Below are positions 13,091-25,681 of a stretch of 64,000 nucleotides of DNA, piece after piece; within the stretch, counting starts at the first letter, position 1, and every line of letters begins with the position of its first letter. The stretch lies in NCBI GenBank assembly GCA_013396995.1, contig VWZP01001425.1, forward strand, positions 112,507 through 176,506. Direction: 5' to 3'. The translations under genes were made by a program, and so were the position numbers. The notes under the pieces were generated by a model. It was not told the origin of the DNA. It saw only the letters and a program-made list of their open reading frames with translations, and did not search any database. This DNA comes from Dicaeum eximium (Eukaryota; Chordata; Aves; Passeriformes; Dicaeidae).

Positions 13091-15047
13091 GGAAATAGGG
13101 AGAAATCTTTATTAGAGTTTGGTGTCTTCCCAGGCATCGTGTCAGGTAAAGCCAATGCCCTTCAGCCTCTCAGATTTTGTAGAGGTTTTTCTGCGTGTAA
13201 AGGAGAAACAGGCTCAGGTGAGACTATGAGAAGGATTTTTGCACCTCAGTAGCAGAAGCTGACACAGAACTTGTCTTTCACACTTTATTTCTAGCAAAAA
13301 AAACAAAACAAACCAAACCAAACAAAAAAAAAATTACCTGAGGCTGTTACTTCAGAGTCTACACAGAGGAATGTACTAACATGAAAAATATCAAAGTTTT
13401 TGAGGGTGATCTCACAGTTTTTAAAGCGCTATTATATCCCCTTAGTTTTTACACTGTTCCCACACGGTTTTTGTGTATTTCTGTATATAGCGGTAACATT
13501 TTGGTATTTCAAAATACCAAATGGTATTTTGGGTGCAGTTGAAGGTTTTGTGTCGCTATTCAGCATTGTAAAACTTCTGAGATTTTGGCAAAAAACAACA
13601 ATAATTTACAAACCCTGCACAGTCTGAGACCTCTCGTGGAGTTTTCAGTTGTTACATCCCTTAGTGCTCCTGCAAAGAAAAGAAAAAAAAAAAAAAGGAG
13701 TCGCTAGTGGAGTTCTCAGAGATTTTTTTTCCCGGCAGAGGGAGATATCTGACCGTGGAATTTGAACACAGCTGGGGTTCTTGTCACTTGTTTTATCAAT
13801 ATACATATAAAACTCAATGTTCAAATTAACTAGTTCAATAAGTAATTTAGCTCATTGATTTTCGGGCATATCCTAAGTGCCATTACAAGCTACGGATATT
13901 TTAAATGCCATTACCTAATAGAAGGAATGTTTTAAGCACCTTTTATTGATTTTATTACTGCTTTATTTTGCTGTCTTGGTTTAAAAATCATTTTAACCGC
14001 TCTGTCATCGAGAAGAAATATATCGTTGGTGAAATACAGTCAATTTCCTAAAAACCTTTGACATCGTTAAACAAGGAATTAGAGTTGTTAAATCATGTCG
14101 GGCAGTGGCGGGGGACAGCGAGGGGATGGACGGGGGCAGAGGGGCAGGGGCTGTTCCCGGCCGTGGCACGGCCACCTCGGGGCTGTCGGGGCTGCTCCAC
14201 TCCCAGAGCCTTCAAAGCCTCCCGAGGCTGCTGGACTGCCATGCAGACACAACTAAGGGGCCTTTGAATGACCTGTTGGGGTTTTTTTATTGAAATGACT
14301 CTCGAAGTTGGCGCGTTTGAAGCTGGGCTCTCTGGGCGGTGTTGCTGGGAGTTTGGGGTACTGATGTTGTACACAAAGGGACATGGAGCCGGCTGCCAGG
14401 GACTGCAGCTCCTTCCCTTCCCTTCTCTTCCCTTCCCAGCTCTCTGCGTTCGAGATTATCAGAATCACGGAGCGAACCAGCTGGCAGATGCAGGCTGGGG
14501 ATGCCGGCAGTGTGGCGCTTAATCGGAGAACCGAGAAGTAAGTAATGAGTGTTGGTGCTCAATAAAAAGCAGCCAATGAGGAGGTTGAGCTGTAGAGTCG
14601 CAAACATCCACACTGAGAGGGGATCCTTCTCCGGAGCTCTGAGCTGGGACTGTTCTGAGCACTGGCACTTCACCTGGCGAGGAGATGGAAGGAGGAGAGG
14701 AGACTGAGATCTGCTCCTTAAGATGGAACAAGCGATTCCTGCAGTATTTGTTGGGCTTTTATTTTGTTGAAATAAAAAACCCAATCCAGCCCATACACAA
14801 CCCTTGAAAGTTACGCACAGCTGTTCTCAGAGGTTTAAGAATGGTTTCCGGTTTGGAAAATAAGACTTAACCATCTTAAAGTAGTTTAAAAATCAAAGTA
14901 ATGATGGCAAATGTTAAAGCACGCTCTGTTGTTGCCTCGGTGAGCTGCAGGGGGAGCGGGCAGCGGGGGCATGGCCATGGAACGGGAGGGGCTGTGCGGG
15001 TCCGTGTCCAGCTCAGGGGGTCCCGGGGGGAACATCACGAACCTGGA
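13091..15047. other. AT-rich non-coding segment
   Basis: Contains an A-rich run (13294-13333), a poly-A run (13678-13696), inverted repeats at 13501-13530 and a short GC-rich patch at 14095-14240. A CCAAT motif lies near 14569. No gene or repeat family is recognised. Confidence 0.5.
13501..13530. repeat. Overlapping inverted repeats
   Basis: TTGGTATTT (13501-13509) pairs with AAATACCAA (13512-13520). AAAATACCA (13511-13519) also pairs with TGGTATTTT (13522-13530). The middle segment can fold with either neighbour, but not both. Confidence 0.7.
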
Positions 15048-15211
15048 ACTTCCTTCCAAACCCACCTGTGCCCCGATTCTCCTCCTTTTGCCCCGACTCT
15101 CTTCCTTTTGCTTGGTTTGGGGTTGGGCACTGGCCCCAAGGGCCAGGTCACTCTTTCTGGTGGCACAGGGACCACACCTTTGCAGATGTTCTTTCCAGTG
15201 GTGAGAGGTAG
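15048..15211 (+). repeat. 164-bp direct duplication, copy 1
   Basis: Identical base for base to 17127-17290, same orientation, offset 2079. It starts ACTTCCTTCCAAACCCACCT and ends GTGGTGAGAGGTAG. It lacks clear TG...CA ends or a target-site duplication, so I cannot call it an LTR. Family unknown. Confidence 0.9.
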
Positions 15212-15965
15212 GAAAAGATCCATGGAAAGATCCATGCAGCTGGGAAAGATTGATACCTGATACTTTGGATCCTAATCCTAAAGGACTCTTACTAATGTGC
15301 TCCTTTAATAGTGGTTGGGTTTGTTTTTAGGGAAAAACCTTCCTTTACTTTTCCTACACTTACAGACCATGCCCACTAGCTTGTATTCTCCTTGAGGTAC
15401 CTTCTCAAATGTGTTTTATCCCTCAGGAGAAGTTGGACTTCCTCCAGACCTGTTGATAGTCTGTCACATAATACCTTTGTGCTCCCAGTTTGAACAGGAA
15501 ATACATATATTTCCCTATAAATACATTTAGCTTTGTCCAAATAACTGTAGTTTCCTGTTAAGATTTCCTCAGCCAGGGTGTGCCATAAACTGGTTTAGAA
15601 GGAATGATGCTGCCTGGAATTGAGCAGCAGTAACACAAGTCATGGAAGCAGAACAGAAAGCCATCACCACATGAATTGGGATTCATTTTGGTTAAAGTGT
15701 AATTCAGTGATGTGCTGACACTATCAGTGCATGATGGCCTGAGCCAAGCTGCACTTTGCTTCTGAACACCTCCAAATAGCCATTTGCCCCCCTCAAATAT
15801 CTGTTCTAGAATGTCATCTCTAAAGCAAACGATTAAATCTCTAATTTTAATTGAGTCTGTTCACTTTCTGATACGAACTTTGAATATTTGTGTTGTAGTA
15901 ATTTATTTCTGTTTCCCTATAGGGTGCTTGACCAAAGCTGTGTGTCTATACATATATAAAATTAC

Positions 15966-15996
<31 letters not shown>

Positions 15997-17126
15997 TATA
16001 TATATGTATATATATCTGTAGAAGTCGTTACTGATCACATCTGTGAATATTGTTGCAGTTGCTGCCAAGGAATTGAAACCCTTTTGTTCCCACCTGGGGT
16101 GTAGCAGGTGACTCATAATCCTGCCCTCTCTCAAAGAGTGGAATTTTGACCGATAACTGTGGACATAAAATCCTCTCTTTCTTTCGTTAAAAACCAGGAG
16201 TATTGTCAACATGTCATATCACACCATGGAAGATATTTAATGTTTTATATTCTATGCCTCTGATTTTGTTGCCCTGTCCAGACATCACAGGGTATAGAAA
16301 CATCAGAAATATGGGCTTTTAATAACTAAGTCCTGACTCTAATTTTTTATTTTAATACAGACCATTTTACTTATGCTATTCTGATCCCTTTGCTACAAAA
16401 TGATTTTAAAAAATAATACTGGAAACAAACAGTTAAAAAAAGAAAGCAGAACAGGTTCTAGTCATACTTATTTTTCCACACCTTGAGGACTAGCAAATTC
16501 TTTAATATGAGATTTTATTTGTACAAAGCAAAACTTCAAACCCACTCCAAAGCTTTCTTATTAAGTGCTGTCAGTGCAGTGATTTACAGGGGCAATAAAG
16601 ATCTGGAGGGGGCACATTCATCACGGGGTTCAGCGCACCAGGAGCCATTTTCTCCAGCGCTAAAGCCAAGTGATAAAATGAATTCTTTTGTTCTATAACC
16701 AAGACACATTCCCTGGTTGGTTTTGGGTTTTTTTTTTGTTTTTTTTTTTTTGGTTTTTTTTTAATGTGTGTTGGACTCCTTGGTTTGTAGCTTGGCCGTG
16801 TTCCTGTTACGCATTTATAAATAATGAAAAATTGCTCACATGCAGATGTGATGATGCATCTGGCAAAGCCACTGTTGGAGACACAGGAACTTCCTACTTA
16901 AGTCTTATTGGCTAACTTTTCTCCATTGTTAATTCTTGTATGAAATTTTAACGGCATTTTTTTAAACTACAGGGTTCAGGAAGTTTTGTTTGGTGTGTTC
17001 TTTTTTTATTATTTTTTGAGTGATTCTATACCTCTGCAAAGCTCAGAGAATTCTGGTTAGGAAGTACTAAAAGTGTTCAAAATGAATAACCATGGTTATG
17101 GGGTATAGTGAGATCTGGAACGCTTC
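15212..17126. other. AT-rich segment between the two duplicate copies
   Basis: Unique non-coding sequence with a TA microsatellite and T-runs at 16726-16762. No retroviral or transposase-like reading frame is found, so this is not an obvious element body. Confidence 0.55.
15952..16020. repeat. (TA)n microsatellite with cruciform-capable palindrome
   Basis: An alternating TA run followed by a perfect 14-bp inverted repeat, TACAGATATATATA (15991-16004) and its complement (16007-16020), around a 2-base centre. Confidence 0.9.
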
Positions 17127-17290
17127 ACTTCCTTCCAAACCCACCTGTGCCCCGATTCTCCTCCTTTTGCCCCGACTCTCTTCCTTTTGCTTGGTTTGGG
17201 GTTGGGCACTGGCCCCAAGGGCCAGGTCACTCTTTCTGGTGGCACAGGGACCACACCTTTGCAGATGTTCTTTCCAGTGGTGAGAGGTAG
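17127..17290 (+). repeat. 164-bp direct duplication, copy 2
   Basis: Perfect copy of 15048-15211. Flanks differ from copy 1 immediately on both sides (upstream CGCTTC, downstream AAAAAACTTC). Confidence 0.9.
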
Positions 17291-18120
17291 AAAAAACTTC
17301 TAAACTTGTGCTTTGGTGACTGCTGGGATGCTGCTCCTTAACAGCAGTGCAGAGAAAAGTTGGGCTTCTGGTCCGGAGGGAAATGGTGCTGCCTGTGTGG
17401 GCACTGCCCAGCCCCGGCTGCGGAGAGGAGCTGAGGGAGAACCTTTCCGTCCCCAGCGGGCTCAGGATGTGCCTGTACAGGGACTATACCGAAGGGAATT
17501 CTGCTTTTTCCGCACGAAAATGCCGCCACCTGCGGGCTCTGCCTGGAAATCCCGGGAAGCTCCGTCACTCCCAGCCGGGGGGGTTGCGCTGGCACCTTTG
17601 GGACAGAAGCAGAACCAAGTCACAAAAAATACTATAGAGGATAATTCTGAACATCTTTAATCGTCAGTGTAAACCCGTGTGAAGCTGCTGCCAGTGCTGT
17701 GGTGTGGGCTGGGCTGGAGCCAGAGGCTGCGGAAGCGGGAGCTGGGAAAGCTGCGGAGCTGAGCCTGGCTGGCATTGAAGCTGGCATTGACGCTGGCACG
17801 GACACCTTCCCCTAGAGCAGGTCACTCCAAGCCCCTTCCAGCCTGGCCTCGGGCACGTCCAGGATCTCGACAAACCTGTTCGTTCATCTGGGGCAGATGC
17901 CCTTGCCCAGTCCCGGTGTGTGGGAAGGGTTTCCCCCGTGCTGGGCTCTGCACGCAGCAGTGGCAGCAGGACCGGCGCTGCTCCCGCAGCCCCTGGGACT
18001 CACGGGCTCTGCCCGGGCCCGTCCGTGGCTGCGGGCAGGAATTATCCATCCCTAGGGCAGCGCTGCTGCAACAGCCCCAGCCCCGCCACGCCTGCTGCTG
18101 GCTGGGGGAGAGCTAGAGCT
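17291..18120. other. GC-richer non-coding patch
   Basis: Moderately CpG-rich, with overlapping open frames explained by composition. Apart from a CR1 scrap at 17795-17862, nothing is recognised. Confidence 0.45.
17795..17862 (-). mobile_element. CR1 fragment, antisense
   Basis: Contains CCCTAGAGCAGGTCACTCCA and CCCCTTCCAGCCTGGCCTCG, the reverse complement of the usual CR1 text on clustering and field width before the 3' end. Short and diverged. Confidence 0.5.
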
Positions 18121-21100
18121 TCGCTTGACCCAAAAAGGCATTTTGGGGATCTCTTTGCTGTGATTTTATGTTGGCACTTGAAATTTAGCAAGAAAAGCTG
18201 TAGTCTTGGAGGCTTTTTGTAGAGCCGTGTATGTTACTGTTGATACTTTTATTACCAAGCCTTTAGTCTCTGATATTTAAGGTCAGAAATTGTGTGTGTG
18301 TGTGCGCTATTTTTTTTCTAACCCAGGGGCCTCTTACACTGTAGTGTCATGAAAGATCCTAAAGCTTTGAGGGGAAAAAAAATGGAAATACTTCATTTTA
18401 TGAAGCAGTTTTGGGGTCAGTTTTTCTGAAATGAATGCTTTTATGTTGGATAGTTTAAAGCCCATCTGTTAACTGAAACCAACCCTAAGTGAAGTTGCAG
18501 TTGTGTTTCCTATTAGTCTTGTATCTTTCCTATTAGTCATGTATGAAAGAATACAGAGCCATCCAGCAGAATTCCAAACAAAAATGGAAAAAGCAGATGG
18601 TGAAACTATTGCCTTGTTGCCTTTCTTTTACAGGAGTGAGTAATTATTAATAGATGACAAAAATACTGTAAGAGTAGTTCTGTAAAGTGTTACCAGAATC
18701 CCTGCTCAAGGTGTCCTTCTGATCATTGCGTATTGCAGGTGAAAACTGGCGCATTTCACTCAGAGACACTGAAGAGGGTTTGAAAATAGATCATGGATGT
18801 TATGTCTGGAAGCCTACAGTGAAAGATAAAATACACAATTTTAAATAGTTAAGCACTGCAAGTCTCTCAGGGCTCATTTATTATGTTGTCATGGTGAGCA
18901 AGGAATAAAAAAATAAAATAAAAAGGCTGTTCCTTGGGTAGTTGGTACTTAGAGGCACTTTTCTTTTACAAGAGTTCCATGCTGGCTTAAGGAAAGATCT
19001 TGGAGAAAAAGAACAAACTTTATTTTTCAAATAATGCAGCTAGGAACTCACAGCCTCCTCTGACACAGGACTGAATTATTGTTAGTGTACACTGCTGGGA
19101 GAGTAACACTTACTGCTGTTTAACAACAATGGATTTCTGTGGAATTTCAGAAAGGCAATAGGAAAAAGAAAGGCAAAGTTGAGTCCTGAAGCAGAAAGAA
19201 ACACATCCAGGCTGGAGCCAGGCTCCTTTACCAGGGCTGCTGGAAGGGAGGAGGAACACGTTCTCCATATGATTTGGTTGTAAAATTCTTAAAGGCCTCT
19301 TGTGTGTGTGTGAAGCAGGAGGTCCTCTCTTCCCTGAATAAAATCTCCTTAGGTGTATTTCTTCCAGACTTTCTCTCTTTTCCATTCTTAGGCTGCAGCC
19401 AAATATTGGGAACATTGAGTCTGCAAAGCTCCATTTGTCATGAACAGGAGACAGTAACTTTTTAATGTTGTGATGCAAGGTTACAGGTCGTGCTTGGTAG
19501 GTGATGGGTTTAAAGTAGCTGTGAATTGTGTCCAGGCTGTCCCGGCAAGGTTCCCTGACTGTGGAATTCCACTGAGCAGGCTCTTGGAGGCTCCCACATT
19601 CCCGTATCTTCAGGTTCTGGAGGGCACCTGAACTCCTGCGTACTAAACCTGTCCCACATGCAGCAGGGCAATGGTACAGGATATTCAGGATCTATCAGGA
19701 GGTACCTCTGAGGTTCGTGTGTACAGTTTGGAGGTCTTTCCTTGGGGAATAATCACTGGTGAACTCCCAAATTACTTTTTAACTGGTAAGCTGATTGGGC
19801 TGATTGTGTTTTGCTGTTGAGTTTGGTGGTTTTTTAATGGAAATAATTCTTTACTGATTTTACATGAGGAAGACAATTGCCCAAGTGATGTTTTCATATG
19901 AAAGTGTAATAAGCTATATTTGTTGATGTAGAAATGAGTCAGTTTTAGTAAAGACTGCTCCTTCGGCTCATGGAAAAGTGATGTTCTAGCTCATCCATTC
20001 TTGGATTCCACTGATAGTCCCTTTACTTCCCTTTGCTTCTGTTGCATTTAGAACAGGCTAATTAGTTCTCTGCTGAGCTTGATAAAAAAGGATTTAAAAA
20101 AGTATAATACTAAAAGATGTTCTATTGGGGCACAAAGGTAACACCACAAGGGGGTACTATAATTTTATCAAATTTGCCTTGGTAAATTGTTTTATTAAGG
20201 TAAAGTGATTACAGCCAGCAGAGTTAATTTTAATATGTTAATACACCACAGCAAGTTGGAAACTGAAATAAAATGATACTAATAATTTAAATGTGGAGAA
20301 GGTGGAGAAGCTAAGGAAGGTGACCTGTGTGTTCCACTGAGATTGCAAAGAGCCTTGGCAGATGTAAAGGTTTCTCAGCAGGCTCCGGGAGGTTCCGGCC
20401 TGAGCCGCACTGACCTTTGTGGGAGCACGTTAATGCAGCTCTGCGAAAACTGCCTTCTCCAAAAAGTTTGCTTTCATGTGAGAGAAAGAACCCTTTCCTC
20501 TCTCAGCTGCAGGGGTTAATGGGTTTAACACCTGTGTGAAGGTGGCTGATTATTAGGACTTTTTTTTCAATGGAAAAATGCATTCTCTGGCATTTCTCTG
20601 TTAGAGGAGTGATTGCTGTCAGTTAAAGTGCATTGCTGGGACTCGATGTTGGCACCAGGGGGTGGGTGGGTGGATATTAAATCCCCAGGGCTGCCCTGGG
20701 GGCTGGAGAGCTGCTGCCTGCCGTCCTTTTTGTGTCAGAAACTTTGCATGAGCTCCAGAGAGCCAAGCCAGGAAACTGGGAAGAAATAACGTTAGTAGAA
20801 CACCCGAAACAAATATTTTCTGCTAATTTCTGCAGAAGAGAACGAATTTATCATTCCTGTGATCCTGTTGAGTGAGTTTTACTTTCATTAGGAGGTTCCC
20901 AAGATCACCGTTTCCCCCAGGACATGGAAAACCAAATTGCATGTCAACAAACCAGTGGAGAGGCTGCTTTGCCAGGCTGGTAATTGGGAATGGTGTAACG
21001 ACGGGATTTTCCAAACGCTTTTCAAGATGTTTTCAGTGGCTCTTTGCAGTCTGTGATTGAAATGCCCACATGGCATCAGACTGTGGAGAACTTGGGCACA

Positions 21101-21399
21101 GGATGCTGTTTGTCCTGGTCACCTTCCGTGGTCACTCCCTGGCTTTGTGTGAAAGGTGTGCCCGAGGAGTATCATCAGAACATCATTAACAAAGAGCTGC
21201 AGCCTCAGCTTCTGCATCCTCCACACACAGCCCGGGGGGCTGGATTTAAGGACATCTGAGTGCCAGTAAGGGGCTTTGATTTCCCTGGCTGTGAGCTGTG
21301 TCCTGTTTAGGGAGGCTGCTGGTAAAATATGGCAAAATTGGGAGTTCTAGTGAGAATGTTTAGTCACAGAGAACTCACAGGTAACTTTTTTCCAAGGAA
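18121..21399. other. Non-coding, mostly AT-rich unique sequence
   Basis: Contains a short GT run (18292-18304) and a CTCF-like motif at 20651. No gene or repeat is recognised; reading frames are short and unconvincing. Confidence 0.5.
20651..20665 (+). promoter_or_regulatory. CTCF-like motif, + orientation
   Basis: GGCACCAGGGGGTGG resembles the CTCF core CCACCAGGGGGCGC with two or three mismatches. Motif only. Confidence 0.3.
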
Positions 21400-21860
21400 G
21401 AAACCAAATGAGTGCATTCTAGAGTTGTATAACAAATTATTGGTATTGAATTATCAAATTATATGCACAATTAAATTTTTATTAAATAAGGAATAACGTA
21501 TGCAATATTATGCTAATCTGGTGCAGTATAACAAGTTTGTAAGTTTAACACACCGTGCGCTGTGCCTCTGCCTCCCAGGGGACTCGTTTGAGATGTAAGG
21601 CATTCAGCAATTGAAAAGGAAATTATAAAATTAGTCACTTGAGTAATTTAAACATGCAAATAAGTGTCCCAACTGTGGTGATACCAGATTTAGCTGAATT
21701 TACTCGGGCTGCTTCGACTTTATCACCCTAATTATTCCAGCTTTGTGTCAGGCTTAAGAAAGCAGGAAGCCAGAATTCTCTGTTACACAAGTTTCTTGTG
21801 GTGCTATTACTGCACTGTGTGTGCCCTAACGCACTCACTGGGAAAAACTTGTTCCAAGGG
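21400..21860. promoter_or_regulatory. Candidate conserved non-coding element
   Basis: AT-rich, repeat-free, dense in TAAT and ATTA homeodomain cores, with a perfect POU octamer ATGCAAAT at 21654-21661. It resembles developmental enhancers by composition; conservation was not tested. Confidence 0.25.
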
Positions 21861-22539
21861 TTTTTTTCCCTGCTAATTAGCAGAACAAAGGCAATCAGGA
21901 CTGTTCTATCACCGGAGATTTAACACACTCAGATTTTATGAGCCAAGCTGAGTGAGGTATATATGTTCTGATAGCAAACGTACAGCACAGCCAAGGGAAT
22001 TCTGTGTGCTGGAGCCCCTCAGGAATTCAGGAAAATTTACCTGTTTAGGTAATGCCTTTTTTTTTCTCAGAGTCATCTCCTTGCATGCCTCTGACGCTAA
22101 AACATAGCTGGCTCCATGAAAGTCTTAATTATTTTAGAAATCTTATTTACAAGGAGCTGGTTGCAAGAGGAACGCTGATGGAAGTAAGCACGGATCCAGT
22201 TCCACATGCAGGGCTGTTTTCAGGGTCCTGTTAATATTAAAAGAATGTTAATGTAAAACATTAAGAAATCAGAGGACAGTCTCTGCCTCCATGAAGCCCA
22301 GGAGGTCCTGCTTAGCTCTGCTCAACCAGCAAGTACAGGAGCTCTGTGATTAAATTGATTTAGCCCTTATTATTGGCAATAGAGTGACCTTTGCTTGGAT
22401 GTAAGTAATTTTTAAAAGGTATCTTGGTGATAAAATGGTCAGAATCTAACAGACTTTTTGTCTTAGTTTTTGGCATAACTCTTTAAATTTTTTCTCCTCA
22501 GGAAGTGTACAGAACAACCCCATTTTTCACATGAAATAA

Positions 22540-23035
22540 ATGGAAATAATCTTTGCAGCCATGAATGCTTCTTAATATTAGTTGAAAGTAAAGACGCACA
22601 TAGGCCTTCTAGTCTATAAAGAAATTGAGAAAACAAATAAGAGCAAGTGTTAATTCATGTACACAGAATTTGTGTCTGCACAGCAGGTGAAAATGCTACA
22701 TTAATGCTGGAAATATCTGTCCTGCTGTGTAGTTTTCCTTCCTTTTTATTACTCTAGTGTTTGGTCTCGTATGAATGCACCGTACTTATTTGCATGTTAT
22801 CACGACAGATTCCTCTTTGCTTCTAGTTATCCATATAAAGAGATAGATGCTCCATGTGACTTCAAGAAAATATTGGATGAAACACAGTCTTAAAATATTG
22901 TGGGTTTCATAGCGCAGTGTATATATACATACATTTTATTTTTAGTCAAGGTTATTAATTGCTCACAAAAATGCCAACTAAGAAGAATGTTGTTAAAGTG
23001 TAATGTCAAACGCTTCTAATTATGGCAATGTCAGG
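22540..23035. promoter_or_regulatory. Candidate conserved non-coding element
   Basis: AT-rich, repeat-free block with octamer ATTTGCAT at 22788-22795 and several TTAAT and ATTA cores. Inference from composition and motifs only. Confidence 0.25.
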
Positions 23036-25615
23036 AGCAGAGGTCAGTTGGAACGTCTGTGAGATTAAATAGAAAATTATCCCGACTGTGTGGCTCAAAG
23101 CTTTGAACAGCCTGTTTGAGGAGCCACCAGCTGTGGCCGTGGTCCCTCACGGAGCTCAGTAACGTCGTGCACCGACGGCCGTGTTTGTACCGGGGCCCAG
23201 ACCCTGCACTGGACATGTGCAGGGAGCCTTTGGGGAGAAACTTCTCACCACCAGCGCTGTCACCGCTGCGACCCTGATCTGGATGCGTGGGTGAGCCTGT
23301 CCCCAGTAAAAGCAGCCTGGCCTCGGTCTGGGGGCGCAGTGACCGTGTTGTGCTGGGCTGGAGCACAGAGCCGTGTGCCGGTGCCTGCCCCGTCCACGCC
23401 CGGTGTGCGGTGCTGCTGGCTTGGCATGGCTTCCCACTCATCTGCAGCTGGGCTGTTCCACCCTGCTTTAAAAAGAAGAGAGCCCACTCTTGCCATGGTT
23501 CCACTTGCTGCATGGTGGGGCTGGTATCCCAGGCTGGTGCTCTCCAACCTTCTGGCACGCTGTCGGTCTGGATCTGCAGTTGTCATAAGATACAGCTTGT
23601 GGAAATAATCCCTCTTTTTGTTTTTGTGGTTTTTTTTTTTCCTATTAGAATAACACAGAAAAAAATTGCAAAATGTGAATTAATTTGATAATTTGGTCTT
23701 GCTGGCCACACAAATTCCAGTTAAAGCTTGTACTTTGTGAGGAGCCAAGTGTGATAGATGACATGCTCTGTTTTGGTCTGGATGTTTGTCTACCTCTGTT
23801 ATTAATGTTGTGTCATGCTCTGAAAGGATCAAAGAAACTGCATAAGGGGAATAGGTTTTTAAAAAAGGGAAATGAGTGTAGTGAGTAGAAGAAGGGTAAG
23901 AATACATACAAAAGTGACAAGCTGCCCATCAGTCATTTTAAGTTACTCTTCCAGACTGCTTTGTGTAGCAGTCACATTTTTCCAGTGGTTTTTTCTGATG
24001 GTGCTTTATGTATTTTGCTTGACACAGCAGGTACTTGGGGTTTGTACTTTTGTCTACGTGACTCACAAAATGGGCTATTCTTTAAAATAGGTATTTTTGC
24101 ACTGTTTTATGCAGCATCCTGGTGGACTGGTGTGCCTATGCCTCAGAGTAGCAGGTCAGTGAAGCCTGGGGACAGCACAGAAGCGGGGAGGAGGAAGCCT
24201 CTGAAGGGCTCTCTGAGATCTTGGCTGCTCCTCGCGTTCTTTTCCTTGCTATCCTACAAAATAATCTGCTGCCAGAGAATTTCCTGCTTGTGTACAACTT
24301 CCCTGCTGCCTTCGGTGTTGGTAAGTGAAAACAGTGCTGGGCTGCTCCAAGATAAGGTGGGAGGGAGGCTGCAGCAATCTGTGGTGCCCTGCCCCTGTCC
24401 CATGGCCAAAACCACCGCAGCTGTCACACTGCACAGTGTCCGGTGTGCTGGAGTGGCCAGCATGGGCATTGCCTCCTGGGCACTGCCCCTCCCAGCTCTG
24501 CAGGGCAAAGCATTTGCAGCAGGTAATTTACAGGAGCAGTAAATCTCTTGCAGGAGGCAGTGCGCGACACAGCAGCGCAGGGAAACCTCTCGAGCTGGCC
24601 ACGCAGGACGTGAGAGCTGCTGCGTGGGAGAGCCTGCTCAGGCTGGGCTGAGCTCTCTTTGTGGTTCCTGGCCTGCCAGAGGCAGAGCTGGGCCAGAACC
24701 CTGGGAAATGCACTGATGGCAGCATGGCAGGGCTGTGGGCTAGTCCCTGGTTCTATGTCTTCATAGTGCTTATTGTGTTTTCAGCATTTTCGAAAAGTTC
24801 ATCTTTCAGGTGTTCAGTACACAATGAAATGTTTAATCATTTAAAGTTCATATTAGGTCTAAAATTGAAAGTAGTCTGGATCCTCCGGAGAAATTTCAGC
24901 ATCTCTAGAAAATATCAGTACCAGCTCTTTGAGTTGGCTCTTGGCTGCTCCAGTGACCCTGGGACATCCCTGCTCCTCTAAGTCAGTGAGGAGACTTTGG
25001 ATTTCTCTCCAAGTTCTTTTTGGAGCTTTCACTGGGCCACAAAAATGTCACTCAAAAAACCTTGGGATTTAATGAAGCTGTTGCTCTGCAAAGAACAAGT
25101 TTAGATGAGGTAGCTGTCAAAATATGTGCTTGGTCCTCTTCTGATCTAAAAAGTCTGGGTTTGGTCCCTGATGTAATGAGGGCAAACTTTCTGACCTTAT
25201 TGACTTTAGGAAGGCAACTGTGACTAAGATACTGCATTGGATGTGTTGGGGACTGCGTAATTAGTGTCTGAAATCAACACTTAATAGTTTGTCTTCAGAA
25301 ATTTATTTTCCCTTCTGGAAAAATGTGTTGATATTTTAAGTATTTTAACTGTTCCTGCTTATTTTTTTGCTTCCTTTTATGATATAAAAATTCAGTTTGG
25401 TTCATTTTGAGCCTGACTGGAAGGCGAAGTTTGTTTATTTTGGCAGCTTAGTTGTAGATCGGCCAAAAGGAAAATGAAAAACTGTAGCCTGTGGACATTC
25501 TGTGTGTGCTTATCTCTGTCCTGCTGGAGCAGGGATAACTGTCTCCTTCCTAGGAAAGGAAAACAGGTTGAGGAGAAGCCTCATGTATTTGTATTTTGTC
25601 TTTTTGGTGTTGTGG
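23036..25615. other. Non-coding segment, no gene recognised
   Basis: GC-richer at 23090-23600 and 24120-24720, AT-rich elsewhere. Several overlapping frames of about 100-190 codons lack any family resemblance and overlap each other on both strands. Confidence 0.45.
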
Positions 25616-25681
25616 GGTTTTTTTGGTTGGTTTTGTTTTTTGTTGTTTTTTTTTTTTGGTTTTTTTTTTTTTTTTTTTTTT
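25616..25681 (+). repeat. T-rich low-complexity tract
   Basis: Runs of T separated by G or GG, ending in about 20 consecutive T. Possibly a reversed poly-A-like remnant or simple slippage. Confidence 0.85.

Noticed and set aside
15048..17290. LTR retrotransposon with 164-bp LTRs
   Set aside because: No TG...CA ends, no target-site duplication, and no primer-binding site, polypurine tract or coding remnant seen between the copies.
23287..24651. Frames of 105-193 codons taken as exons
   Set aside because: Mutually overlapping on both strands, no conserved domain and no consistent splice sites.
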